Source: Bacteroidales bacterium (lineage in GTDB: Bacteria; Bacteroidota; Bacteroidia; Bacteroidales; JAADJA01). Taken from it: DNA of 64,000 bases. The notes beneath the pieces were generated by a model. It was not told the origin of the DNA, ran no database searches, and saw nothing but the letters and a program-made list of their open reading frames with translations. The stretch is from contig JAGVPB010000048.1 in the NCBI GenBank assembly GCA_020052415.1, forward strand, positions 211,068 through 275,067, read 5' to 3'. Both the position numbers and the translations under genes were made by a program. Of the stretch, positions 1-9,076 are shown piece after piece. Within the stretch, counting starts at the first letter, position 1; each line of letters begins with the position of its first letter.

Positions 1-1482
1 ATAGTCGTTTTGAACGCTCCGCAATCATGGAAATTCGACATCGCCGGAGTAGAAGTGATAGCAACCAATGAATACCTCTCCAATGCACAATTTGCCGGTC
101 TCAAAAACGCCAGGGTTTTTAACCTGAGCCGGGACTATAGTTACCAATCTCAAGGCTACTATGTTTCGCTTATTGCTGAAGCCCGCGGCCACAAGCCACT
201 TCCTGATGTAAAGACACTTCTCGACCTGAAAGCGCCTTCAATGGTTAAGGTTGTTTCGGATAACCTGGATGAGCTTATCCAGCGAAGCCTGAAGCATGTG
301 ATCGCGTCGGATTTTGTCCTGAATATCTATTTTGGACAGAATGGTAATTTGCAATTTGTAAAACTTTCTTCCGAATTGTATAAACTTTTTCAGGCTCCAT
401 TATTAAGGGCAAAATTCAGTTATAATAAAAAATGGACACTTCAGAGCATTAAGGCCATTTCATTGAATGATATTCCTGAGGAACAGCTCGATGGCATTCG
501 TAATTATGCCGGCGATTATTTCACTAAAAAGCGTTACGACCGGCCACGGCCGGATAAATCGGTTTATGATATTGCGATTTTATATTCATCCGAAGTTGAA
601 GCTCCGCCTTCAAACAAGCAGGCCATCAACAAATTTATAGAGGCCGGTGAAAAATCCGGGTTCAATGTTGAGATCATCACACAGGAGGATTTTCATCGCC
701 TGCCTTCATTTGATGCGTTACTGATCCGGGACAATACAAAAGTGAATAACCACACCTATAAATTTGCAAGACGCGCTCAATCCGAAGGCCTTGCCATTAT
801 AGACTATCCCGATACCATACTTAAGTGCAGCAATAAAGTTTATATTGCGGAGCTGCTTCAAATGACAAATCTTACCACACCCAAAACCATGATCATACAC
901 CAGGCCAATAAAAGTGAGGTTATAAATAATCTTGGGCTTCCGGTTGTGCTGAAATCACCCGACTCAACTTTTTCTTTAGGTGTCAAAAAAGTAGAAACCG
1001 CCGAAGAATTAAATATCCAGATAAAAAGGATGCTTGAACAATCCGATATGATACTCGGGCAGCAATACATGTTCACTGAATTCGACTGGCGGATTGGAAT
1101 ACTTGATAACAAAGCCATCTTTGCCTGTAAATATTACATGGCCAAAGGGCACTGGCAAATCTATAACTGGCTTGCAAGGTCGAAGAAAGATATTACGGGA
1201 CAATTCGAGTGCGTTCCGGTTGAGAATGTCCCGCCTGCCATCATTAAATCAGCATTGAAAGCCGTTGCTATGGTTTACAACTATGGATTCTTCGGCGTGG
1301 ATATTAAAGAGGTGAATGGCAAACCTTATATCATTGAGATCAACGATAATCCCAATATTGACGCGGGTGTGGAAGATCAGGTAACAAAGGACGAGCTATA
1401 CATGACCATCATGCTCAGTTTAAAAAACCGCATTGAAGAAAAAATTTTTAATGGGAACAGGAAGATTTTACAGGCTGTTTGA
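1..1482 (+). CDS. RimK-like ATP-grasp ligase with N-terminal RLAN-type region (5' end cut by window)
   Basis: The reading frame is open from base 1, and the first start-like codon (TTG at 10) is not convincing, so the gene probably begins upstream. The first ~200 residues resemble the RimK-like ATP-grasp N-terminal region. Residues ~260-480 are an ATP-grasp fold with a nucleotide-binding strand (LPVVLKSP), the segment FTEFDWRIGILD and the metal-binding motif EINDNPNID at about 443-451. Such enzymes ligate an amino acid onto a carboxylate using ATP. The next gene, a GCS2-family ligase, overlaps its 3' end by 32 bp, so the two are translationally coupled and may build one peptide-like product together. 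The substrate is unknown. I am confident of the family but not of the product. Confidence 0.8.
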   Translation: MVVLNAPQSWKFDIAGVEVIATNEYLSNAQFAGLKNARVFNLSRDYSYQSQGYYVSLIAEARGHKPLPDVKTLLDLKAPSMVKVVSDNLDELIQRSLKHVIASDFVLNIYFGQNGNLQFVKLSSELYKLFQAPLLRAKFSYNKKWTLQSIKAISLNDIPEEQLDGIRNYAGDYFTKKRYDRPRPDKSVYDIAILYSSEVEAPPSNKQAINKFIEAGEKSGFNVEIITQEDFHRLPSFDALLIRDNTKVNNHTYKFARRAQSEGLAIIDYPDTILKCSNKVYIAELLQMTNLTTPKTMIIHQANKSEVINNLGLPVVLKSPDSTFSLGVKKVETAEELNIQIKRMLEQSDMILGQQYMFTEFDWRIGILDNKAIFACKYYMAKGHWQIYNWLARSKKDITGQFECVPVENVPPAIIKSALKAVAMVYNYGFFGVDIKEVNGKPYIIEINDNPNIDAGVEDQVTKDELYMTIMLSLKNRIEEKIFNGNRKILQAV

Positions 1483-2680
1483 GGTAAGCGGTATTGAACT
1501 GGAGTACATGATCGTTGACTGCAATACTTTGAAAGTCAGGCCCGTTGCAGATCAATTGCTGTTTAGCAAGGCCGGAAATAATGGTTCGGATGTAATAAAT
1601 GGGAATATAGGCTGGTCGAATGAACTTGTGAATCATGTCATCGAATTGAAAACGGTTGAACCGGTGAGTAAGCTTAACGGAACAGGTTCTCACTTTAGTG
1701 AAAATATTTCTGAAATTAATTCGAAACTCAAAAGTTATAATGCAATGCTTATCCCAACCGCTGCCCACCCTTTTATGGATCCGTCCACCGAAACCAAGCT
1801 CTGGCAACACGAAAACAAAGAAATTTATGCTCTGTACGACCGCATTTTCGGTTGCAATAATCATGGCTGGTCAAATTTACAGAGCATCCATCTGAACCTG
1901 CCGTTTAACGGCGATGAGGAATTTGGAAGACTGCATACGGCAATTCGCTTGCTGTTGCCTTTAATCCCGGCTATTGCAGCAAGTTCGCCATTGCGCGACG
2001 GTAAGCTGACGGGCTGGGCGGATTCGCGCATGCAGGCTTATCTGCATCATCAGGAAAAGATGCCATCGCTGATGGGAAAACTCATACCTGAGGTTGTGTT
2101 TTCTGAAGATGATTATTATAGTAAAATTTTCGATCCAATCCTCAGGGATATTAAACCGTGGGATAAAGATCACATCATGGATCATCATTTTTTAAATTCA
2201 AGGGGAGCCATAGCCAGATTCGACCGGGGAGCCATCGAGATCAGGGTGACCGACCTTCAGGAATGTCCCGATGCTGACATTGCTGTATCCTCCCTCATCA
2301 TCGAAACACTTAAATTGCTGGTTCATGAAAGTCATTCAAAATTTGAAGAACAACATTTGATCAGTGAAGACAAGCTTTATGACATTTTTTATAATGTTAT
2401 TAAGTTTAGCGAAAACACCTGGATTGACGACCCTGAATATTTAAGGCTTTTCGGAATAACTGATAAAAAGATTACTGCACGTGAAATATGGAAGAAATTG
2501 TTCATGGAAGTTAAGGAAATAATGGGGCCTAAGGATGCAGAGATTATCGGATATATTTTAGAAGAAGGTTCCCTTTCATCGCGGATTATTAAGAGGCTTA
2601 ATGGAGAACCGGATCACGAACAAATTGTTTCTGTTTATAAGGAACTCGCGGTATGTCTTGAAAAAAACAGGTTGTTTTAG
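1451..2680 (+). CDS. Glutamate-cysteine ligase family 2 (GCS2) carboxylate-amine ligase
   Basis: The predicted protein has 409 residues from ATG 1451; a TTG at 1433 would add six residues but the ATG is preferred. The start shows the GCS2 hallmark GIELEYMIVD, with a conserved acidic pair in a first beta strand. Further family-like segments are HPFMDP, the Asn/His-rich stretch CNNHGWSNLQSIHLNLPF and RGAIEIRVTDLQECP, which carry the metal and ATP contacts. GCS2 enzymes make gamma-glutamyl or related amide bonds in the cytoplasm. Classical gamma-glutamylcysteine synthesis is not implied, because the partner is a RimK-like ligase and no glutathione synthetase is nearby. The 32-bp overlap with the upstream gene indicates one operon. 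Amidoligase pairs of this kind have been proposed to make uncharacterised peptide metabolites. Confidence 0.78.
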   Translation: MGTGRFYRLFEVSGIELEYMIVDCNTLKVRPVADQLLFSKAGNNGSDVINGNIGWSNELVNHVIELKTVEPVSKLNGTGSHFSENISEINSKLKSYNAMLIPTAAHPFMDPSTETKLWQHENKEIYALYDRIFGCNNHGWSNLQSIHLNLPFNGDEEFGRLHTAIRLLLPLIPAIAASSPLRDGKLTGWADSRMQAYLHHQEKMPSLMGKLIPEVVFSEDDYYSKIFDPILRDIKPWDKDHIMDHHFLNSRGAIARFDRGAIEIRVTDLQECPDADIAVSSLIIETLKLLVHESHSKFEEQHLISEDKLYDIFYNVIKFSENTWIDDPEYLRLFGITDKKITAREIWKKLFMEVKEIMGPKDAEIIGYILEEGSLSSRIIKRLNGEPDHEQIVSVYKELAVCLEKNRLF

Positions 2681-2865
2681 TGTAAATACTAAGCAGTGTC
2701 TATCGGTTTGGCAAACGAAATCAAAAAAGTAATCAGAAGGAAAATTGTGCTCAATAGATTCGAGTCGTACCCATTCTGTGAACAAATAAATTTCCGGTTT
2801 GTTAAGCAGAGAACGAGCTGGAATTAATTGGAAATTTACTGTTTACTAAACTAATTTACACTAAT

Positions 2866-4536
2866 ATGAAAACTAAATACTTTCTTCTCACAGGCACTTT
2901 GATATTACAATTAACCCTTGCTTTAGGACAATGGTCAACCGACCCTGAAAATCCCGGGATAGTATCTGATTTTACAGGATTTCAAAACAATCCCAAGGCT
3001 TTTACGGATGATAATGGTGGTGTATTTGTTTTCTGGCTCGATGACCGGCTTTATTCCACACAGGGTGCACGCGAAATATATGGCCAGCATTACAACTCTG
3101 ATGGTTATGCCCTCTGGGAAGAAGATGGCCGGTTAATATTAAACCATTCTCATAAAATAACCTGGTTTAATGTCAGTAGTATATTTAACGGGGAAATCAT
3201 TATTGGCTGGGTATCTTATACTGGCGGTGGCTCAGATTCATTAAGAATCCAGCGTCTTGATGCGAATGGTTCGAAAGTGTGGACTAATGATCTGCTTGTC
3301 GCTCATTCCTCCTATGATCCATCAGCTATTTTAGGATTTTATGGTTATCATATCATTCATGATAATTCAGGATATTGCATTGCGATTGGAACGGTCTATT
3401 ATGGTGGTTCAAGCGGAAACAGGATTACCCGGTTTACCAGTGATGGGATTTTAACCGGCTGGTATAATGGCGAGCCTGAAGGAACCCAGTATAATTTTGG
3501 ATCATCAGGGTTGCAACGGTCTTATGATGCCTTCGACAATATTTATTTGTATTATTCAACCGGCAATGGAGCTGGCGCCGAACTTATGTGTCTTAAAGTG
3601 AACACCGCAGGCGATACGCTTTGGGGCCCGGTGAGCGTTCTGGCAGGCACCTCAGGACTTTCTTATCAATTTTCCGGCATCAGCGATGAGAATGGGATGA
3701 CCTTTGTCTGGCAGGGGAACGGAGTTAATGCAGAAAATTTATATGCAAGGAGACTGACTGCAGATGGTTATTTTGATTGGAGTGGTTCTACCTTTACGAT
3801 TTGCGATGCTGAAGGATCTCAATCCAATTTCTATATGAAAAAATCGGGCAATTTATATTACGTTGTATGGGCTGACGGCAGGCCCGGCGTCAACCCTGGG
3901 TATTTTGATATTTATGCTCAAAAATTTGATATTAACCAGAATATTTACTGGGCAGCCAATGGTATTGAAGTTTCCAGCCTGAATACCTATATTCCATATC
4001 CTAAATTTGAATTTGCAGACAACAACAGCATCATTGTATGTCATCAATCAACTGTTGCAGGGTTTGTCGCGCAGAAAGTTCTGGATAATGGAACACTGGA
4101 ATGGGAAGTGGCAGGAAATCAGATTTGTATTCCATCGTATAACCCTTTTTATGGTGAGCATATTGAATTGCAATCCGGTAATAATGTTGTTGCTGTTTGG
4201 GCTAAAGCAAATCCCAGCGGGGGAGCCGATGACATTTACATCTCCCGGATTGACAACCTGGGAATCACAGGTCAAAAGAATATTATTGAAGATCAGATTA
4301 AATTTTATCCAAATCCCGCTTCAGAAAAAGTTGTTATTTACCTGCCGGATAACTTTATTAATCCTGAAATTAAAATTATTGACTCTTTTGGTAAGGTGGT
4401 AATCACCTCGAATTCACAATCAGCAGAATTTAATGGAAGGTTCGATATTTCTACTTCAGATTTACCGGCAGGAATATATATCCTTCAGGTTAAAAGCGGA
4501 ATTGAAATAAATTTCGGGAAATTAATAATCAACTGA
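2866..4536 (+). CDS. Secreted protein with T9SS type A C-terminal sorting domain
   Basis: The 556-residue protein starts with a Sec signal peptide (MKTKYFLLTGTLILQLTLAL, then cleavage near GQ). The body (about 25-470) is built of repeated beta-rich segments with WADG/WLDD-type turns, such as VFVFWLDDR, YVVWADGRPG and VAVWAKA. This suggests a beta-propeller-like fold with no recognisable catalytic motif. The last ~75 residues are a type IX secretion tail: FYPNPASEKVVIYL, then IKIIDSFGKVV, then LPAGIYILQVKSG. The protein should be exported across the outer membrane and retained at the surface or released. It stands alone, with 185 bp in front and a convergent uvrA behind. Function beyond export cannot be given. 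Confidence 0.85.
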   Translation: MKTKYFLLTGTLILQLTLALGQWSTDPENPGIVSDFTGFQNNPKAFTDDNGGVFVFWLDDRLYSTQGAREIYGQHYNSDGYALWEEDGRLILNHSHKITWFNVSSIFNGEIIIGWVSYTGGGSDSLRIQRLDANGSKVWTNDLLVAHSSYDPSAILGFYGYHIIHDNSGYCIAIGTVYYGGSSGNRITRFTSDGILTGWYNGEPEGTQYNFGSSGLQRSYDAFDNIYLYYSTGNGAGAELMCLKVNTAGDTLWGPVSVLAGTSGLSYQFSGISDENGMTFVWQGNGVNAENLYARRLTADGYFDWSGSTFTICDAEGSQSNFYMKKSGNLYYVVWADGRPGVNPGYFDIYAQKFDINQNIYWAANGIEVSSLNTYIPYPKFEFADNNSIIVCHQSTVAGFVAQKVLDNGTLEWEVAGNQICIPSYNPFYGEHIELQSGNNVVAVWAKANPSGGADDIYISRIDNLGITGQKNIIEDQIKFYPNPASEKVVIYLPDNFINPEIKIIDSFGKVVITSNSQSAEFNGRFDISTSDLPAGIYILQVKSGIEINFGKLIIN

Positions 4537-4570
4537 TTTGGATTCAGGTGTCCGATATTCGGTTTCATGT

Positions 4571-7426
4571 TTAGTTTATCCGGCTCGCATTCAATACCTC
4601 CTTTAGGTACATTCCTGTGTAACTCTCCGGGAATTCAGTAATTTCTTCAGGCGTTCCTTCACACACAACACGTCCTCCTTTATCACCACCTTCAGGTCCA
4701 AGATCAATCACATGATCGGCTACTTTAATGACCTCCATGTTGTGTTCAATAACGAGCACAGTATTGCCTTTATCAGTAAGCTTATGCAACACGTTGAGTA
4801 AAACGTTCACATCTTCGAAATGAAGGCCGGTTGTGGGTTCATCCAAAATGTATAATGTTTGCCCGGTATCGCGCTTCGAAAGCTCTGCTGCAAGCTTCAC
4901 CCTCTGGGCTTCTCCTCCTGAAATGGTTGTCGAACGCTGACCAAGTGTAATATAACCCAGTCCGACATCCTTCAGGGTCCTTATTTTTTGAATTATAGCA
5001 GGAATGTTTTCGAAAAAGTCAACCGCCTGGTCAATGGTCATTTCAAGTACATCGTTAATGGATTTACCTTTATATCGGACCTCAAGGGTTTCGCGATTGT
5101 AACGTTTCCCGTTGCAATCCTCGCAATGAACCTGAACATCGGGCAGGAAATTCATTTCAATCACCCGGACTCCAGCCCCGCCGCAGGTTTCGCACCGGCC
5201 GCCTTTCACATTAAATGAAAATCTGCCGGGCTTGTATCCTCTTATTTTTGATTCCGGCAATTGAGCATACAGCTTCCTGATTTCATCGAAAACGCCGGTA
5301 TAGGTTGCAGGATTCGATCGAGGTGTACGTCCTATCGGTGACTGATCAATGTCAATTACCTTGTCAATATTTTCAATCCCTTTAATTTCATTATAAGCGA
5401 GGGGTCTGACTTCGGAACGATAAAAATGCCTGCTTAAAACGGGAAAAAGTGTTTCATTGATCAGTGTTGATTTTCCGCTTCCCGAAACTCCCGTAATGCA
5501 GATAAATTTACCCAGTGGTATCCTGAGATTCACATTTTTAAGGTTGTTGCCCATTGCCCCGGAAAGGTCAAGATATTTCCCGTTTCCTGCCCGCCGCTTT
5601 TCCGGAATATGAATTTTACGGGTACCTCTGATATAGGCACAGGTTATGGTATCGCAATCAATCATCTCCCGCGGGGAACCCGAAGCTACTATTTCCCCGC
5701 CATGTACACCGGCTCCGGGGCCAATATCAACTACATAATCAGCCGCAAGAATGGTTTCTTTATCATGTTCCACAACTATCACCGAATTACCAATATCTCT
5801 TAAATCCTTAAGAGAGTTGATCAGCCTGAGATTATCGCGCTGATGCAGGCCTATCGAAGGTTCATCCAGTATATATAGTACATTGGTCAATTGTGAACCG
5901 ATTTGTGTTGCCAGCCGGATGCGCTGTGATTCCCCTCCGGATAGGCTTCGCGCAGGCCTGTTTAAAGCCAGGTAATCCAATCCGACATCAAGGAGAAACC
6001 GGATTCGGGCCTTAATTTCCCGGAGGATCTCATGGGCAATATGCTTTTTCTTGTCGTCGAGCTTTTCCTCAAGCTCATTTACCCATTGGTCCAATTGAAC
6101 AAGATCGAAATTTGCAACCTCAGAAATATTTTTGCTGTCAATCCTGAAATAAAGCGATTCCTTCTTAAGCCTTAATCCATCGCATTCAGGGCAGTGAACG
6201 GTATTCATAAAATTTTGTGCCCATTTCTTAATGCTGTTTGAAGTTGATTCGTTGTACTGGTTGATTATAAAATTGACGATGCCTTCAAAATTCAAAGAAT
6301 AGGTGGATGTGATTCCAAGGTACTCCTTTTTAATGGTGTAGTTTTCATCTGAACCGTATAAAATTGTAGTTATTGCCTCGTCAGGAAGAGTTTCAACCGG
6401 CGAATTGAGATCAAAGCCGTACTTCTCCCCTATGGCCTCCATTTGATGAAATATCCAGCTCGGTTTGTATTCACCAATAGGAGCTATTCCACCTTTCCTG
6501 ATGCTCTTGGATTTATCAGGAAATATTTTATTGAGGTTAATTTCAGTAATGGTACCCAGACCGTTACATTTCGGGCAGGCGCCATAGGGAGAGTTAAAAG
6601 AAAAGGTATTGGGTTCGGGTTCATTGTAAGATATTCCTGAAACGGGGCACATCAGCGCTTTGCTGTAATGCCGGATTTCATTGTTTTCACTGTTAAGGAT
6701 TATAACCGAACCTTTGCTCTGCCTCATTCCCAACTGAACCGATTGAATCAGTCTTTTTTCAGATTCGCTGTTCACAGTGACACTGTCAATCACAATCTCA
6801 ATATCATGTACTTTGTACCGGTCGAGTTGCAACCCGAATTTCAGTTCCTGGATTATTCCGTCGGTTCTTACTTTTAAGTAACCCTGCCTCCTGAATTGTT
6901 CAAAAAGTTCCCTGTAATGTCCCTTGCGGCCTTTAACAACAGGTGAAAGAATGACGACGGTTGTACCTGAGAACTGGCTTTTCACATGTTCATAAATCTG
7001 TGATTCGGTGAACCTAACCATTTGGTCGCCGGTTACATAAGAATAAGCATCGGAAATTCTCGCGTACAATAACCTCAGAAAGTCGTAGATTTCAGTTATC
7101 GTTCCGACAGTTGATCTGGGATTCTTATTTACCGACTTTTGCTCAATGGAGATCACCGGGCTTAAACCGGTGATTTTATCTACATCCGGGCGTTCAAGGT
7201 TACCGATGAATTGACGGGCATAGGCGGAAAGGGTTTCCATATAACGGCGCTGCCCTTCGGCATAAATGGTATCGAATGCAAGAGAGGATTTTCCGCTGCC
7301 GCTTAAACCAGTAATGACAACCAGTTTGTTTCGGGGTATTTTAACATTGATATTTTTCAGGTTGTGCTCCCTGGCGCCATATACTTCAAGTATATCCTCC
7401 TTCATTATTCTATCAGCCGTTTTCAT
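4571..7426 (-). CDS. uvrA: Excinuclease ABC subunit A
   Basis: UvrA is the damage-recognition ATPase of nucleotide excision repair; it loads UvrB at lesions. The 951-residue length is typical. Two ABC ATPase modules are visible: Walker A GLSGSGKSS near residue 40 and GVSGSGKST in the second half. Each module has an LSGGE or ISGGE signature and an ILDEPSIGLH or ILDEPTTGLH Walker B. The zinc modules appear as CPKC/CPEC pairs and CETCGGAG...CEDCNG. The start used gives MKTADRIMKEDILEVYG; the internal Met at residue 8 is equally possible. The gene is the last of a minus-strand run after rfbC and the lytic transglycosylase (41-bp gap) and faces the T9SS cargo gene. Confidence 0.97.
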   Translation of the reverse strand: MKTADRIMKEDILEVYGAREHNLKNINVKIPRNKLVVITGLSGSGKSSLAFDTIYAEGQRRYMETLSAYARQFIGNLERPDVDKITGLSPVISIEQKSVNKNPRSTVGTITEIYDFLRLLYARISDAYSYVTGDQMVRFTESQIYEHVKSQFSGTTVVILSPVVKGRKGHYRELFEQFRRQGYLKVRTDGIIQELKFGLQLDRYKVHDIEIVIDSVTVNSESEKRLIQSVQLGMRQSKGSVIILNSENNEIRHYSKALMCPVSGISYNEPEPNTFSFNSPYGACPKCNGLGTITEINLNKIFPDKSKSIRKGGIAPIGEYKPSWIFHQMEAIGEKYGFDLNSPVETLPDEAITTILYGSDENYTIKKEYLGITSTYSLNFEGIVNFIINQYNESTSNSIKKWAQNFMNTVHCPECDGLRLKKESLYFRIDSKNISEVANFDLVQLDQWVNELEEKLDDKKKHIAHEILREIKARIRFLLDVGLDYLALNRPARSLSGGESQRIRLATQIGSQLTNVLYILDEPSIGLHQRDNLRLINSLKDLRDIGNSVIVVEHDKETILAADYVVDIGPGAGVHGGEIVASGSPREMIDCDTITCAYIRGTRKIHIPEKRRAGNGKYLDLSGAMGNNLKNVNLRIPLGKFICITGVSGSGKSTLINETLFPVLSRHFYRSEVRPLAYNEIKGIENIDKVIDIDQSPIGRTPRSNPATYTGVFDEIRKLYAQLPESKIRGYKPGRFSFNVKGGRCETCGGAGVRVIEMNFLPDVQVHCEDCNGKRYNRETLEVRYKGKSINDVLEMTIDQAVDFFENIPAIIQKIRTLKDVGLGYITLGQRSTTISGGEAQRVKLAAELSKRDTGQTLYILDEPTTGLHFEDVNVLLNVLHKLTDKGNTVLVIEHNMEVIKVADHVIDLGPEGGDKGGRVVCEGTPEEITEFPESYTGMYLKEVLNASRIN

Positions 7427-7467
7427 AGTTTATAGGCATCAGGCTATGGATAAGTTGATAACCCAAT

Positions 7468-8469
7468 TTAGTTTATTTCTTTCACACGCAGTGTATCGTT
7501 AAAAATAGCATCGAAATCTTCCACCTGTTTCATCAATGCGTCATATCGCATTGAACGGTCCACAGGCGCTATGAAGAAATACGATTTACCTGAAGGATTG
7601 GGCAGTACATTGGACCTTAACCAGGGATTGTATTCTTTAAGCAGTTTATAACTCATTTTATTCTCTTCTGCAAATGCAACAAGGTCAGAGATTGCGCGGT
7701 CCGACACAATTTTCTCAACCGGTATCTGGAAATACAAATCGGCATTGCGCAGGTAAAAACCGTACTTTGTTGGATGCTCATAAATGGTTTTTAAAGCTGT
7801 AATCCTGAATATGTACCTTGAAGTTTCCTCATTCAGAAAAAGATCATAGTAATTATATGCTTTTTGCTTTTCCATGATTTCCATAATCCTCCTGTTACCA
7901 GCATTATAGGCAGCCGCTACCAATGTCCAGCTTTTATAATCTTCAAATGAATCCTTAAAGTAGCGGCAGGCTGCGACCGTAGATTTCTCAATATGATACC
8001 TTTCATCCACATCTTTATTTATCTCAAGGCCATAAATTTTTCCTGTACTCTCGATGAACTGCCAGAATCCTGTAGCCCCTTTTGGTGAAACCACATTCAT
8101 TAATCCGCTCTCAGCCATTGCGAGATATTTAAAATCCTCCGGAATATTGTATTCTTTCAGGATAGGCACTATTACAGGAAACCACCTGTTGGCCCGTTTA
8201 AGCGTTAATATTGTGGAAGAATGCCAATAAGTATTGATCAATAATTCACGATCAAAATTTTCTCGAACAAGGATATTGTTTAATGGTACGATTTCTCCTG
8301 CAAAATCAACCGATTCCGGTACTTCGGGTGTAAAGATTTTATAATTTCTTGCAAAAGCCTGATAATAGTCTGTATTGCTTATTTTTTCCCTTTGTCCTGA
8401 AAAAATGAATAATAAGGCCATGATGCCGGTAAAGGCCAGAATTGTTGTTAAAAGATATATTTTCCGCAT
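7468..8469 (-). CDS. Membrane-anchored lytic transglycosylase (SLT domain, MltD-like)
   Basis: The 333-residue protein begins with a signal or anchor segment (residues ~4-25, hydrophobic up to IFSGQ). A Slt-type goose lysozyme-like domain follows, with the catalytic glutamate in MAESGLMN at residue 120 and then SPKGATGFWQFIESTGK and AAAYNAGNRRI. These are the classic SLT motifs. It should cleave peptidoglycan glycan strands in the periplasm, producing 1,6-anhydro-muropeptides. The C-terminal ~90 residues (DLVAFAEENKMSYKLLKEYN onward) look like a degenerate LysM-like or MltD tail, but no clear LysM repeat is seen. The gene starts 9 bp after rfbC, so the two are probably co-transcribed. Confidence 0.9.
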   Translation of the reverse strand: MRKIYLLTTILAFTGIMALLFIFSGQREKISNTDYYQAFARNYKIFTPEVPESVDFAGEIVPLNNILVRENFDRELLINTYWHSSTILTLKRANRWFPVIVPILKEYNIPEDFKYLAMAESGLMNVVSPKGATGFWQFIESTGKIYGLEINKDVDERYHIEKSTVAACRYFKDSFEDYKSWTLVAAAYNAGNRRIMEIMEKQKAYNYYDLFLNEETSRYIFRITALKTIYEHPTKYGFYLRNADLYFQIPVEKIVSDRAISDLVAFAEENKMSYKLLKEYNPWLRSNVLPNPSGKSYFFIAPVDRSMRYDALMKQVEDFDAIFNDTLRVKEIN

Positions 8470-8478
8470 TTGAATTGA

Positions 8479-9024
8479 CTAATTAAACTTCGATTTGAAA
8501 ACCGCGAACAAAGGTGCAGCTTTATCCTTTTCAGAAATAACCGGATCAGAGATTTTCCAGTCAATATTAATATCCGGGTCATTCCACCGAATGCTTCCTT
8601 CCGAATCTTTATTATAATAGTTTGTACATTTATACTGGAAGATTGTATCATCTGCAAGCGTAAGAAAACCATGAGCAAAACCCGGTGGAATCCATAGTGT
8701 GGTTTTATTATTTTCGTTGAGTTCCTGTGAATACCACTTTCCGTACGATGGTGATCTCTTTCTTATATCAACAGCCACGTCCAGAACTGCACCTTTAACA
8801 ACCCGCACCAGTTTCCCCTGTTCAAAAGGCGGATTTTGAAAGTGGAGTCCTCTCAAAACATTTTTGGCAGACATGGACTCATTATCCTGTACAAACTCAA
8901 CCTTTATTCCCAGATTGCCCAAAGAATCAATCCTGAAAGATTCGAAAAAGTATCCCCTGTCATCTCCAAAAATGCGGGGCTGGATCATAAGCAATCCGTC
9001 AATATAAGTTTTAGTTATTTTCAT
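8479..9024 (-). CDS. rfbC: dTDP-4-dehydrorhamnose 3,5-epimerase
   Basis: This is a cupin-fold epimerase of the dTDP-L-rhamnose pathway that supplies rhamnose for surface polysaccharide. Its 181 residues match the family length. Visible motifs are DDRGYFFESF, NVLRGLHFQ with the catalytic His at 61, GKLVRVVKGAVLDVAVDIR with Lys 71, and WIPPGFAHGF. No other rml/rfb gene lies nearby, so the pathway must be completed elsewhere. It sits between lpdA (52 bp upstream) and the lytic transglycosylase (9 bp downstream) on the same strand, giving a mixed-function operon. Confidence 0.95.
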   Translation of the reverse strand: MKITKTYIDGLLMIQPRIFGDDRGYFFESFRIDSLGNLGIKVEFVQDNESMSAKNVLRGLHFQNPPFEQGKLVRVVKGAVLDVAVDIRKRSPSYGKWYSQELNENNKTTLWIPPGFAHGFLTLADDTIFQYKCTNYYNKDSEGSIRWNDPDINIDWKISDPVISEKDKAAPLFAVFKSKFN

Positions 9025-9076
9025 TTTTTAGATTTTGTGGAATATCCGCAAAATAACAATTTGTTATTCCTTTCAT

